A stretch of DNA of 64,000 nucleotides, taken from the NCBI RefSeq assembly GCF_000731675.1, contig NZ_JMIT01000001.1, positions 1,053,526 to 1,117,525 of the forward strand. The letters are read 5' to 3'. Shown here in pieces: positions 8,718 through 16,622 of this stretch (positions within the stretch are counted from its first letter, which is position 1; the number at the start of each line of letters is the position of its first letter). Position numbers and translations under genes: made by a program. Source of the DNA: Pseudomonas capeferrum (GTDB taxonomy: Bacteria; Pseudomonadota; Gammaproteobacteria; Pseudomonadales; Pseudomonadaceae). Below the pieces are notes generated by a model. It was not told the DNA's origin. It saw only the letters and a list, made by a program, of their open reading frames with translations, and ran no database searches.

Positions 8718-10670
8718 TTAGTGTCCTTCTCCATAAGCTGCGATTGCTGCTTCGCGCGCGTTGCGCCAAGCATCCCAATGACGTTTGAATTGCACTTGTA
8801 GCTGGGCGAGTGTCCCGGCACGCAGGTGCTTGAGCACCCCAAATCGTGTCACCAGCAACCTGGGCTGGCGCTCAGCTGCCATGCTGTTACTGGTTTCAAA
8901 ATCATCAGCCATACCGGACTCGAGCAGGCTCGTGGGAGACCCTTCGACGCCCGCGAGAATGACTACCGACGCCGGTGAAGGCCCCAAAATGGCCATCAGG
9001 TCGTCGGCAACAGGCCTGGCGCCGCCGTGATCGCCTGAAGCGCCTGACCAGTTCTGCAACGCAATGCTGAGAACATCCCCAACGTCAGGGATTTCACGCC
9101 AATTGCCATCGTCGTCACCGATTGCGACGCACACCAGAAGCAGCATCAGGATGGCGGTTTCCAGCAGGTCTGCAGTGCGAGGCCCGACGCGCAGCGCGTG
9201 CTTCCCGTCCAAACCTTCTGTTGTTGGGTACATCAGTTGCTCAAACAGTGACTCACGCGCAGCGGCGTCAGCCGTTAACTCCGCGGCCCAGGAGCGCCAT
9301 TTCGGTTCTAATGCTGCCAGTAATGGCATGTCTGATACCGAGTTCAACCTGGTTGTGATGCGGGTTTGTAGCTGCTCCCACACAAGATCATTCATTGCCT
9401 TGTGAAGTGCTGAAGATTCATCTCGCGTCTCCAGGATCGTCGAAAGCTCGCGACCTGACGCGCAGGACAGCGCCTCTGAATTGTCTATCCAGGGAAGGTC
9501 ATCAAGGTCACTTTCGCTGATCCCAAGCGTTCTACCCAACTCATTCCCAGCGCCTTGACGCCAAAGCGGCTCACCCAGAAGCAGGCAATGACTTCCGCTT
9601 TTCAAGTGCAGGGCCAAGCGAAGGATGGCCGAGGGGAGGGCAACGGTATTTGGCGTAGGCGGGCCATAGGTCGCGTGCAACCGCAGTCTTCTGTTGTTAC
9701 CACCCGCTGTCCAGTGGTGACCGACAACGTCCGTGGCAGCATGGGCCGCTGGAAAGCTCGTCGTACCATTCAAGTTGTGGGTGCCGGCAACCATCCAACT
9801 CGGCCCAGCCAGCGGCTTCATGAGGTACTGTGTCCAGGTCTCAGCATCTGACCGGCGTGCATCTTTGAGGTGGTTGGCCATCGCATGACAGCTGATGGCG
9901 TTAACATCCGTGGTACTTGTAGAAATGTACCCCACGAGCTTCTCAAGGGTTGCCCGCGGATCATTGAAGTGCCTTCCTAACGACTCGCACGCACGGTCTT
10001 CAAGGTTCTCTTCACTCCCAACGGCATGGATCGTGAGTGTCCGCATCGTTTGTCGAACATGATCCCAATCGGTAAACCCGCACCAGGTCGTCAACCATTT
10101 GTAGACATTCTGCGTCGGGGTATCGGCGCGGCTGGAGAGGGCTGTCAGATCAAGGCCGTCCTGCTTGCACAGTCGACAAAACTCATGCAGGTGGTTGGCG
10201 GTGATGAAGTCACTCGGTTTGCCCTTGATGACGACTTCCAGGCCGAGCAGGATGAGTGAGAAGGCACGCGCTGGCGGCTGCTTGGCCTGTGGAGTGAGAC
10301 TCCAGGCAGACAAGCTCTTCATGGCCTTATCAAGCTCAGAATCGATGGCGCTGTCGGGAGGGACAACTGGCGTGGCACTCGCTGCCGCCTTGCTGCCGGG
10401 CTTGGGTTTATAGGACTTGATGTAGGAGGCTTTATCGATGTGCTTATCGCTGAAGGGGGTCGTCTGCCGCTTGATCTGGAAGTGCTCGTAATGCTCATCC
10501 GCATGGTAGATGACCACGTCATCCCATTCGCCGATTCCGCCCTGTTCAGCGCCGATCAGCAACGGTGCAGTGCGCCCATCCAGGTATTTGTCCACCATGT
10601 CCGACAAACGTTGAGCAATTACCAGCTTCTCGTAGCGGCCTTTTTGCTCAAGCCGGAACCTTCTAATCAT
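8718..10670 (-). CDS. ABC-3C-type effector with putative PD-(D/Q)XK nuclease domain
   Basis: A 650-residue protein, first gene of the ABC ATPase operon. I start at the ATG 10668-10670 preceded by AAGGGA; an upstream TTG at 10685 is the alternative. The N-terminal 80 residues contain IGEWDDVVIYHADEHYEHF and then QIKRQ: an acidic residue before a strand and Q-x-K on the next, the variant active site of Cap4-like double-strand DNA nucleases. The remaining 550 residues are helical and poorly conserved, as expected for the large C-terminal region of these third components. A role as a nucleic-acid-cutting effector triggered by its partners is inference from motif and gene order. Confidence 0.6.
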   Translation of the reverse strand: MIRRFRLEQKGRYEKLVIAQRLSDMVDKYLDGRTAPLLIGAEQGGIGEWDDVVIYHADEHYEHFQIKRQTTPFSDKHIDKASYIKSYKPKPGSKAAASATPVVPPDSAIDSELDKAMKSLSAWSLTPQAKQPPARAFSLILLGLEVVIKGKPSDFITANHLHEFCRLCKQDGLDLTALSSRADTPTQNVYKWLTTWCGFTDWDHVRQTMRTLTIHAVGSEENLEDRACESLGRHFNDPRATLEKLVGYISTSTTDVNAISCHAMANHLKDARRSDAETWTQYLMKPLAGPSWMVAGTHNLNGTTSFPAAHAATDVVGHHWTAGGNNRRLRLHATYGPPTPNTVALPSAILRLALHLKSGSHCLLLGEPLWRQGAGNELGRTLGISESDLDDLPWIDNSEALSCASGRELSTILETRDESSALHKAMNDLVWEQLQTRITTRLNSVSDMPLLAALEPKWRSWAAELTADAAARESLFEQLMYPTTEGLDGKHALRVGPRTADLLETAILMLLLVCVAIGDDDGNWREIPDVGDVLSIALQNWSGASGDHGGARPVADDLMAILGPSPASVVILAGVEGSPTSLLESGMADDFETSNSMAAERQPRLLVTRFGVLKHLRAGTLAQLQVQFKRHWDAWRNAREAAIAAYGEGH

Positions 10671-11518
10671 TCTGAATCCCTTCAATCCAAAACCGATGCG
10701 CAGGGCACCACTGGCAGTTGGCCATATAGTAGCGAGCAGCAGGAGACGAAGAAACTACCGCGTCATGTGAAAAATTCCGCTATCCAGCTGGAGGCGACGT
10801 AAAGAGTACAGATGTGCTCTTCGGAGTGTGCATCCGTATCCTCTGGCCGCAATTTGTAGCGACGCCTGGCATGTCACTGGATGACCGTTCGTCTGCTCAA
10901 TGGCGGAACAGCTTGCTAGCCAGGTATTTCCAAATGAGGTGCAAATAATTACGACAAAGGCAATGAATAAATAGCTGGAAAAAATGAAGCGCTCTAAAAC
11001 GGTATTTACAAAATATCTGCCTCTGGAATTAATTAATCCGAAAATTATTCAGCGCGGAACCCGAGCGACATCAAAATCAATATACGAATAAATAATATAC
11101 TACCGCTTGTCGCCTCTGCGAGTCGCAAACCGAACATAGGTCTACGATCGAAGAAGCCAGGGCGATAAATCTAGTACATGGTATTTGAACAGAGCTAAGC
11201 ATGAGATGCTCAGCCAGCGCTCTTAGGATGGTTTTCGTGAGCCTGTAGTGGAAATGGTGGCTAACCGAACTATCTATTCCTTCATACAGCAACAATCTCA
11301 ATCGCGCTGTTTGAAGTGACCCTGCATTCAATCCATGTCAGCGCTTTTCGAAACTCATCAGCTAAGTGACAAAGAGAGCGGTCATGAACCAATGCAGGGA
11401 TAGAACAGGCCGCTTTTTTACCGATGCTGATGGTAGGTGGCGACGACACCTGTTGTAAATATTGATCAGGAGTTAGTAGCTGCCAAGTGCAAGTGCATCC
11501 AAGCTGGGAGTGCAGATC
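10671..11518. other. AT-rich intergenic stretch upstream of the ABC-3C-type operon
   Basis: This 848-base stretch separates two divergent units. From about 10940 to 11100 it is clearly more AT-rich than the flanks (runs such as GGAATTAATTAATCC), unlike core DNA in this window. I find no convincing gene: one 35-codon frame starts at 10984 after a poor ribosome site, and other frames lack signals. The promoter of the operon must lie in its left part. Its AT-rich nature makes it a likely target for H-NS/MvaT-type silencing. Confidence 0.5.
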
Positions 11519-12053
11519 ATGACGAAGATAATAACGGACTCCGACAGGTGGTTTAATCCGATCAGGCTGGATGCTTACCTGCATGATCTAGAAGGGGTTT
11601 TACTGTTGAGACAACCGCGTAAAAGAACTCTGTTTGTAACAACGGAAGGTGTGAGTCTGGCAGTTTTTCGAGCGGCATACCGGCGAGGCCTCACACCCAG
11701 TAAGATCAGGTACATCTGGGTCACAATCGGACAAAACTTCTCAGCACAAAGGGTTGAGTCTGAGTTCAAGGACATGATTTCGGATGGAGACGTTATTCCA
11801 CACAGGGTACGGCGTGACAGGCGGGCCTATATTCTTAAGGGGCGGGCGCAAGTGCGTTGCCATTCGAGTTCTCGGAGATCTACTTCACCAAGAAATAAAG
11901 TCGCGGCGCCTAGCCGGGCTTGATGAAGAATCGTCGAGTAAGTCTATCGGGTGGTTTGATTTCACCAATAGACTGACCGGCCTGCTTGTCAGGGCCGGTC
12001 TCGCGGATGAGGTGCTCACAAGCGACTATTTGGCCACTGAGTTGGGGCTTTAA
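11519..12053 (+). pseudogene. Island hypothetical gene broken by one frameshift
   Basis: Two overlapping frames read as one protein. The first starts at the ATG 11519 after GGGAG and encodes MTKIITDSDRWFNPIRL through ...VESEFKDMISDG. It then turns into arginine-rich nonsense ending at 11923. The second, in another phase from about 11778, gives HTGYGVTGGPIFLRGG to ...LATELGL ending at 12053. Joined, they make a protein of about 178 residues. The second frame has a stop at 11775-11777, so the break falls between there and about 11810. The function is unknown. It may be true decay, a base-calling error or, less likely, programmed frameshifting. Confidence 0.55.
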
Positions 12054-12078
12054 CGATCAGAGATAGGAGACAGCAGCG

Positions 12079-12411
12079 ATGAAGACAAAACCAAAGGGCG
12101 CAAGCTATGGCCACCATCAGTTGCCTTCTATAAAACTACTGGCTCGTGAAATCAAAAAGAACACCGGCGTCAAGCACTGCATTGCGTTGAGCATGTCCGC
12201 CAAGCGATATGGCTTTCAAAGCTACGCTCAAGCTAGGGCGGCGGCTTCTCCAACGGGCCCATTTCCTGGCTTTGTGCACAAAATATTCATGGACAACGCA
12301 AGAGGTTTCCAATCTACCAGCATTCTCAGGCGACTAGTGACCGCCATCAAGCGGACAAGCAGGATGACCAGGAGGCTTATGGAAAAATCACATGGATCTA
12401 TTCCAGATTGA
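12079..12411 (+). CDS. Small basic island protein with an LxxxIKxxxGxxxxxA-type N-terminus
   Basis: A 110-residue, strongly basic protein. After AGGAG the ATG opens a frame whose residues 16-55 read LPSIKLLAREIKKNTGVKH, then CIALSMSAKRYGFQSYAQA: two helices with the spacing Lys-Gly...Ala...Gly-Phe. A similar pattern occurs in the gene at 15405-15951 and I know it from short plasmid- and island-borne proteins of unknown function. The C-terminal 45 residues are Arg/Lys rich. It lies 25 bases after the broken gene upstream. It may bind nucleic acid, but no defined domain was recognised. Confidence 0.5.
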   Translation: MKTKPKGASYGHHQLPSIKLLAREIKKNTGVKHCIALSMSAKRYGFQSYAQARAAASPTGPFPGFVHKIFMDNARGFQSTSILRRLVTAIKRTSRMTRRLMEKSHGSIPD

Positions 12412-12678
12412 GAACGGACGGATCTAGCCGCTTGCCGGCGACCGCATACGGAGCCTCATTCCGCTTTTCCACTTAACAGGGCCCAACGGCAGACAGAGAC
12501 GCGCTGGCGCTTACCCATGGAATGGATGCGCGCCAGCCATTGCCAAGTTGGGACTGCGACCAGAAGTCTTCCAGGACAATCTCGCCCGTACTTTCGCGTG
12601 GGCACTCGCCCCGTTCTCCTTGCCGCCCCCAACTGAACCGTCGGCGTCTGGTGTTCACAGAGTTGGAGAAATATACAT

Positions 12679-12801
12679 ATGCAGAGTATGGAGAAGAGCC
12701 TATGTCGCACCTGGGACTGGTGTTTTCGCAAAACAAACAATCACGAAGCCTCCAGTTGGAGCAGGCGAGGCCGGCGGAGGCAATACGTCAGCGAAGGTTG
12801 A
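12679..12801 (+). CDS. Possible 40-residue small protein
   Basis: The ATG at 12679 sits eight bases after GGAGA in an AT-rich leader (ATATACAT), a very good initiation context for this GC-rich genome. The 40-codon frame contains CRTWDWCFRK and a basic tail SRRGRRR before TGA. There are no homologues I can name. It lies 40 bases upstream of the gene at 12842 and could be a leader peptide or a real basic micro-protein. Evidence is limited to the start context. Confidence 0.3.
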   Translation: MQSMEKSLCRTWDWCFRKTNNHEASSWSRRGRRRQYVSEG

Positions 12802-12841
12802 CTGACACCACAGTAGTCAAATCCCCTAACCGGAGGAAGCT

Positions 12842-13327
12842 ATGGCAAACCTTGTCGAAATTTCAGCGGATCATGCTGCTACGATTTTGGGTGCGCAGAA
12901 GGTGGATGTTCCCAACTCGGCCTTGAAGGAAGTGACTGCCGCGTGCTTGGGTTATGAATCCGTCGAGATACTTGTTGCTCAAAGTAGTGACGCGTTACTC
13001 CCATACCAATTGGAATGCGCTGAAGCCGTTGTTCTTAACCTCAAAATCGAAGTCATGAAAGCCACCGAAGACTACGCACTCGACTTTGAATTCTTCAGTC
13101 GGCTTGTACACCTCATGGAGCGTTATGACTACGCGCCCCAGGAGGTCGCCGACATGCTCATCACCCGGGAAATGTGCACGCGCGGCCATTCGCGGAGCAA
13201 GGAAAGCGGAAATGATCTCGTCTACTTTCGTAAGCTGATGGACATGAATTCTCCGACGTCCTCCGACAAGAACGTCGCCGGCGATGACTCCAAGCACCCA
13301 AGCCTAAAGATCCAAGTCCCGTTGTGA
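12842..13327 (+). CDS. Hypothetical island protein upstream of an mvaT-like gene
   Basis: A 161-residue acidic soluble protein with start context CGGAGGAAGCT before the ATG. The N-terminus (ATILGAQKVDVPNSALKEV, then AACLGYESVEILVAQ) has a helix-loop-helix layout that loosely resembles the two other small island proteins nearby. The middle (DYALDFEFFSRLVHLMERYDY, part shown) is helical; the tail is hydrophilic. The stop codon overlaps a GTG that opens the mvaT-like frame, so the two genes are likely co-translated. No function is recognised. Confidence 0.55.
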   Translation: MANLVEISADHAATILGAQKVDVPNSALKEVTAACLGYESVEILVAQSSDALLPYQLECAEAVVLNLKIEVMKATEDYALDFEFFSRLVHLMERYDYAPQEVADMLITREMCTRGHSRSKESGNDLVYFRKLMDMNSPTSSDKNVAGDDSKHPSLKIQVPL

Positions 13328-13335
13328 GGCACGGC

Positions 13336-13797
13336 ATGAGCACAATGGAAAAGCTGTCCAAGGTCTACGCACTCGATCATCGCATCAGGCTTGAGCAAGA
13401 GGCAGCTGCCTCCATGGCAGGCGATGCCGAAATCTCCAAAATGCTCAGCTTCCTGGATGAGTTAGACAGCCTGGCCAGTCAATACCAGTTTCAATCCGTC
13501 GATATCGTCAGGCTGATCAAGCCAGACTACCCGATGCCCAAAGAGCTTTCGCGGGCTTGCGATCAGCTCGCGAACGGTTCGCTTGATCCTGAGGATAATC
13601 GCAAGGCATCGGCACCAAGGTTGTCGACGGCGACTGGGAAGCAAGGGCAGGGTGGTCGTCGGTCTCCCCGAGTGCCGAAACGCTACCAAAACCCCCATAC
13701 TGGCGAATTAATTGAAACCGCCAGCGCCAACCATAAGCTGCTGAAAAAATGGAAATCCGACTATGGCGCCGACGAGGTGGAGACCTGGCGCTTATGA
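13336..13797 (+). CDS. MvaT/MvaU-like H-NS-family nucleoid protein
   Basis: About 153 residues. The C-terminal DNA-binding part (residues about 110-153) reads KRYQNPHTGELIETASANHK and then LLKKWKSDYGADEVETW, the hallmark of Pseudomonas MvaT proteins, though the usual Gly-Gly-Asn loop is Ser-Ala-Asn here. The N-terminus is a coiled coil for oligomerisation ending in YQFQSVDIVRLIKPD, as in MvaT. Starts at GTG 13324, ATG 13336 or ATG 13345 are possible. The family silences AT-rich foreign DNA. It is linked to the hypothetical gene upstream and embedded in the accessory region, so it is probably an island-borne paralogue, not the core MvaT. Confidence 0.85.
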   Translation: MSTMEKLSKVYALDHRIRLEQEAAASMAGDAEISKMLSFLDELDSLASQYQFQSVDIVRLIKPDYPMPKELSRACDQLANGSLDPEDNRKASAPRLSTATGKQGQGGRRSPRVPKRYQNPHTGELIETASANHKLLKKWKSDYGADEVETWRL

Positions 13798-14904
13798 CCC
13801 GTTGGCCCGCGCTGAGCGCCTAATCATGGTTGTCGTGAGCTGGCGGAATTTTGAAGCGCCGTCTCGTATCTCTCCTTCAACGTGACATTCGGCTGCGCGG
13901 GTAAGCTCTGCTCGATATGTCAGCAAGTGCTCTGTCAGGGTATCGAAGCTATAAGCATAATCGGACGTGATTTGCGGAAACAGTGGGATAGGCGGCAGCG
14001 CTGCGTCGGGGTCAACCTTCAACAGCTTCAGATGATTCTCGAGCAAGCTCCCAAATGCGGGAGGTAAAACGCACCAGTCACCTCCATCCCACAGCCCCGT
14101 CACTGTATACACCCATGAGCCATCTTGATTGCGTTCAAATTGAGATAGTGACCCTGGGTTGCCCCCAGAACCCACTACTTTTGAGAGCGCAAAGGATGTG
14201 TAGCGGGCAAATGCTAGAAAAACGCCTACCTCGCTGGCACGAATCGCTGGCAACGTGCTTTGGTCTAAAAACTCAAAAACCCAATCAAGCTGCCGGCGAT
14301 CCAGCACTGGCTGCCCTCTATGAAGCGCCAAGCTGCGCTTTTTTGTTTCCAATCCAGGAGGAAAGGGATTGGGAATGGGCGATGACGCTTTTCTATTGTA
14401 GAAGTCGAACAGTCCTCTGGCTTCCTGAATCAAGACAGACCGCGTGCGATACACCGGTGGCACGGTACCGCCATCAGGGGTGCTCTTGCGCTTGAACAAG
14501 CGCCAGCGCTCATTGATTGGCCAGCCGTAGAACGGCACGCCGGGCTGAGCCACGTAGCGCGGATTAACTTCAATACTCGTCCACTCGACTGGCGGGTCTG
14601 TCCACCATTCCAGAAACATAGAAGCTGAAGCGCTATCCCATTCAAATAACGAAATTTCGCGCTCGAAGCTCCACATCAACATTGACTCCAAGGTACGAGC
14701 TGCACAGTTATAGGCACCAGAATTGGTCAACTCAGAAGCGCGCCATTCCAGATACCGCGTGCAAATCTCTACACAGTGGAAAGGTTGTGCCCGGCGATCA
14801 ATCTTAAGGAGTCGATCACGCACGAAATTGTTAAGGCAGTTTTGTGCCGGATAGAAATGCCGGAATGGCGGGAAGATCGGGAATATGACTAACGGGCGAG
14901 CCAT
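13792..14904 (-). CDS. Diverged tyrosine-recombinase-like protein, catalytic end apparently missing
   Basis: A 370-residue protein. The N-terminal 100 residues resemble a core-binding domain (CTRYLEWRASELTNSGAY, then a helix ending MLMWSFERE). Later segments such as VFLAFARYTSFALSKVVG recall the first catalytic box region, and the end LTTTMIRRSARANGS recalls the box with HxxR, where the frame stops. The final Arg/His-Tyr segment needed for strand exchange is not seen, so the gene is either truncated or only a distant relative. It is convergent with the mvaT-like gene, overlapping it by six bases, and lies under 300 bp from the dif site. The family call is tentative. Confidence 0.4.
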   Translation of the reverse strand: MARPLVIFPIFPPFRHFYPAQNCLNNFVRDRLLKIDRRAQPFHCVEICTRYLEWRASELTNSGAYNCAARTLESMLMWSFEREISLFEWDSASASMFLEWWTDPPVEWTSIEVNPRYVAQPGVPFYGWPINERWRLFKRKSTPDGGTVPPVYRTRSVLIQEARGLFDFYNRKASSPIPNPFPPGLETKKRSLALHRGQPVLDRRQLDWVFEFLDQSTLPAIRASEVGVFLAFARYTSFALSKVVGSGGNPGSLSQFERNQDGSWVYTVTGLWDGGDWCVLPPAFGSLLENHLKLLKVDPDAALPPIPLFPQITSDYAYSFDTLTEHLLTYRAELTRAAECHVEGEIRDGASKFRQLTTTMIRRSARANGS

Positions 14905-15404
14905 CGCAACCTCCGAACGCTAAAATGAGGAGGTGCGACGACGATGCCAAGCTGTTTCGGGTGAACTGAGTGTAGTCCACGCTCAGGACTGTGAGATCTG
15001 ACCTGATACCTGTATCACGGCCCGGTAATAGATGAACCTGCAAGGTGCCTGGTAACGATGCGTCGTGTGGGTCAGGTTTGAGATTTCCGGGCTAAGCCTC
15101 TGAGCGGAAACGGGTTCGGCGATATTTGAACCAAGGGTCGGCGATAGGTGAATGGGGATAGACACCGGTAAAGCGCACCTCCAGACACACCATTTAACAT
15201 AATATGCATTATGCGCACCTTCGTATGGAGCTGCCGGGGCGTGTGTTGGCCAGATTGGAAGCCAGATCGCGGTGCAATTTTCGCGGACGCGAAAAAATCC
15301 GACCTGGTCGGCCGGCACCAGGTGTTGCTAGTAGCAACACCCGCCGTACCTGTTAACGGCTATGTCATGCCCCGTTTAGCCTAAGCGGCTTTCTCGGCCA
15401 GATG
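14905..15404. other. 500-bp non-coding stretch holding the dif site
   Basis: No gene is supported here. The stretch separates the recombinase-like gene from the remnants at 15405 onward and contains the 28-bp dif-like sequence at 15192-15219. Short inverted segments occur near 15270-15345, such as GTTGCTAGTAGCAAC at 15324-15338, a perfect small palindrome. I see no ribosome binding site followed by a coding frame. Confidence 0.5.
15192..15219 (-). other. dif: XerCD recombination site dif (chromosome dimer resolution)
   Basis: Read on the minus strand, the site has left arm GGTGCGCATAA, six-base centre TGCATA and right arm TTATGTTAAAT. This is the gamma-proteobacterial dif with a single change (centre TGTATA in E. 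coli). XerC and XerD bind the arms and resolve dimers at division. Support for it being the chromosome's own site comes from FtsK-orienting octamers GGGNAGGG: plus-strand copies at 975, 3417, 9633 and 13645 to the left; minus-strand copies at 16092, 16974, 20758, 21503, 30301, 36216, 51280 and 54062 to the right. I found none in the opposite sense by eye. The alternative is the attachment site of a Xer-using mobile element. Confidence 0.85.
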
Positions 15405-15951
15405 CTACTCGTACTGCTCCCGATCAAGGTCGCTGTCGGTGATGCTGTCAACGACCTCAAACGGAGTCTCTTCATCGAAAGACCAACTGTCGAAACGACG
15501 AATGATGTTGAACCTGGCCTTCATGTGGAACGCGGAGCCGTGAGACATCCTGTCGAGATCCTGTTGGCCTCCGTATACGAGAGAACCCTCCAGGACCAGC
15601 TTTCCTAGAGCCTGAATCGTAATTAGCGCTGGTGGTTTTCAAGGAGGTCACTCGAAAGTCGGACGCATTCATGTCGGTCCGGGCTTCTGAGGTAGCGTCC
15701 TCCAACAAATCGTCAAGCTGAGACGGCAGATCATCTTCCCGAATGGCGTCCTTGAGGTCGTTGACGCCAAAGGCGGCACGACCAAGCCGAGGATCGTCAG
15801 GATTACGCGTGGCTACAATGATAAGGTCATGAAAATTGTAGAATTTCGCTCTCTGACTGAATAGCTCTTGAGCTGAGGACAGCGAAATTCCTTCCGATTT
15901 GGAAAGAGCTTTGGCCTGCTGCTTGATAAGACTGAGGATAGCGTAGGACAT
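15405..15951 (-). pseudogene. Island hypothetical gene broken by one frameshift near 15630
   Basis: The ATG at 15949-15951 follows AGAAGGAGAAG. The frame starts MSYAILSLIKQQAKALSKSEG and contains a helix pair ending KFYNFHDLIIVATRNPDDPRL, similar in layout to the gene at 12079. After VTSLKTTSA the open frame turns into an arginine-rich tail stopping at 15472. In the next phase a sensible C-terminus runs on: LITIQALGKLVLEGSLVYGG ... FNIIRRFDSWSFDEE ... LDREQYE, stop at 15405-15407. Joined, it makes about 182 residues. The function is unknown. A one-base indel or sequencing error is the simplest cause. Confidence 0.6.
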
Positions 15952-16156
15952 GGCACTTCTCCTTCTGACGACGCGCTGAAGGGGAAAACTGCTTGCGCAT
16001 CTTCCCGGTGCATCCAAGGAAAAATGCGCTAGATAAAGGATGTGGGTTGGAGCAATGCGTAGGCCCAGCGACGCGACCTCGGCATGGACTACCCTGCCCC
16101 TTTTATATGCCTACAATGAATAACTATGCTAAATATTCATTTAGTTTAGTTATATC

Positions 16157-16313
16157 TCACTGCGGCAAATGATCCCGACGCTGCCCCTCAAACACAGCTA
16201 TAGCCACCCCTTCGCTCTCCGAGAGCAAATCACGCAAAGGCGGCACCTAGCGGGCCTTACCCTCCACTTCCGCCATCAGAACAACATCGCGGGCGGGCCC
16301 AGGCGCATCGTTC
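16157..16313 (-). pseudogene. Possible gene remnant with an in-frame stop
   Basis: The minus strand encodes NDAPGPARDVVLMAEVEGKAR, a TAG, then VPPLRDLLSESEGVAIAVFEG and a short tail to TGA at 16157-16159, all in one phase and with the GC-rich third positions of core Pseudomonas genes. This looks like the end of a small protein spoiled by one stop (TAG for CAG). It begins right after the DUF6482 gene, so it may once have been the next gene of that operon. The family is not recognised. Confidence 0.3.
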
Positions 16314-16316
16314 AGG

Positions 16317-16622
16317 CTACCACTGGCTGGTGAGCGTTACCGGTACGCGCAGCGGCGCAATGGGGCCGTCACGTTGCCCGCACATCTCATCATGCACCAC
16401 CTGCTGTACCAGCATGCAGGGCACGGGTGGCAGGTCGGCCAACAGCTGCCGCAGCTCGGTAGTGGAGCGCACGCGAACGGGCTGCCCATGGGCATCGCTC
16501 AATGTCACGGGGCCGGCGTCGGTCAAGGCGCGCAGGAGGTAGAAGCCACCCTCCAGCGACAGCAGTTCAAGTTCCTTTGCTTCGCCGGTCGAGACCAGCT
16601 GGGTAAGCGCGATCAGGTTCAT
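16317..16622 (-). CDS. DUF6482-like small protein
   Basis: A 101-residue cytosolic protein with the pattern ELELLSLEGGFYLLRAL (residues about 18-34) and a central segment LSDAHGQPVRVRSTTELRQLL (part), typical of the short Pseudomonas family I know as DUF6482. Its ATG overlaps the stop of the truncated DUF3833 gene (ATGA), so it belonged to that operon. The function is unknown. The length is normal for the family. Confidence 0.65.
   Translation of the reverse strand: MNLIALTQLVSTGEAKELELLSLEGGFYLLRALTDAGPVTLSDAHGQPVRVRSTTELRQLLADLPPVPCMLVQQVVHDEMCGQRDGPIAPLRVPVTLTSQW

Noticed and set aside
11077..11584. Two minus-strand frames of 84 and 100 codons
   Set aside because: No ribosome binding sites, no recognisable domains and overlap with the start of the gene at 11519.
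12522..12926. Plus-strand frames of 134 and 85 codons before the 12842 gene
   Set aside because: Composition is that of an off-phase frame and they overlap the better-supported 12679 and 12842 starts.
15192..15219. Reading the dif-like site as the attachment site of a Xer-using mobile element
   Set aside because: No second copy was found in the window and the FtsK octamers switch polarity here, which favours the native dif. Not fully excluded.
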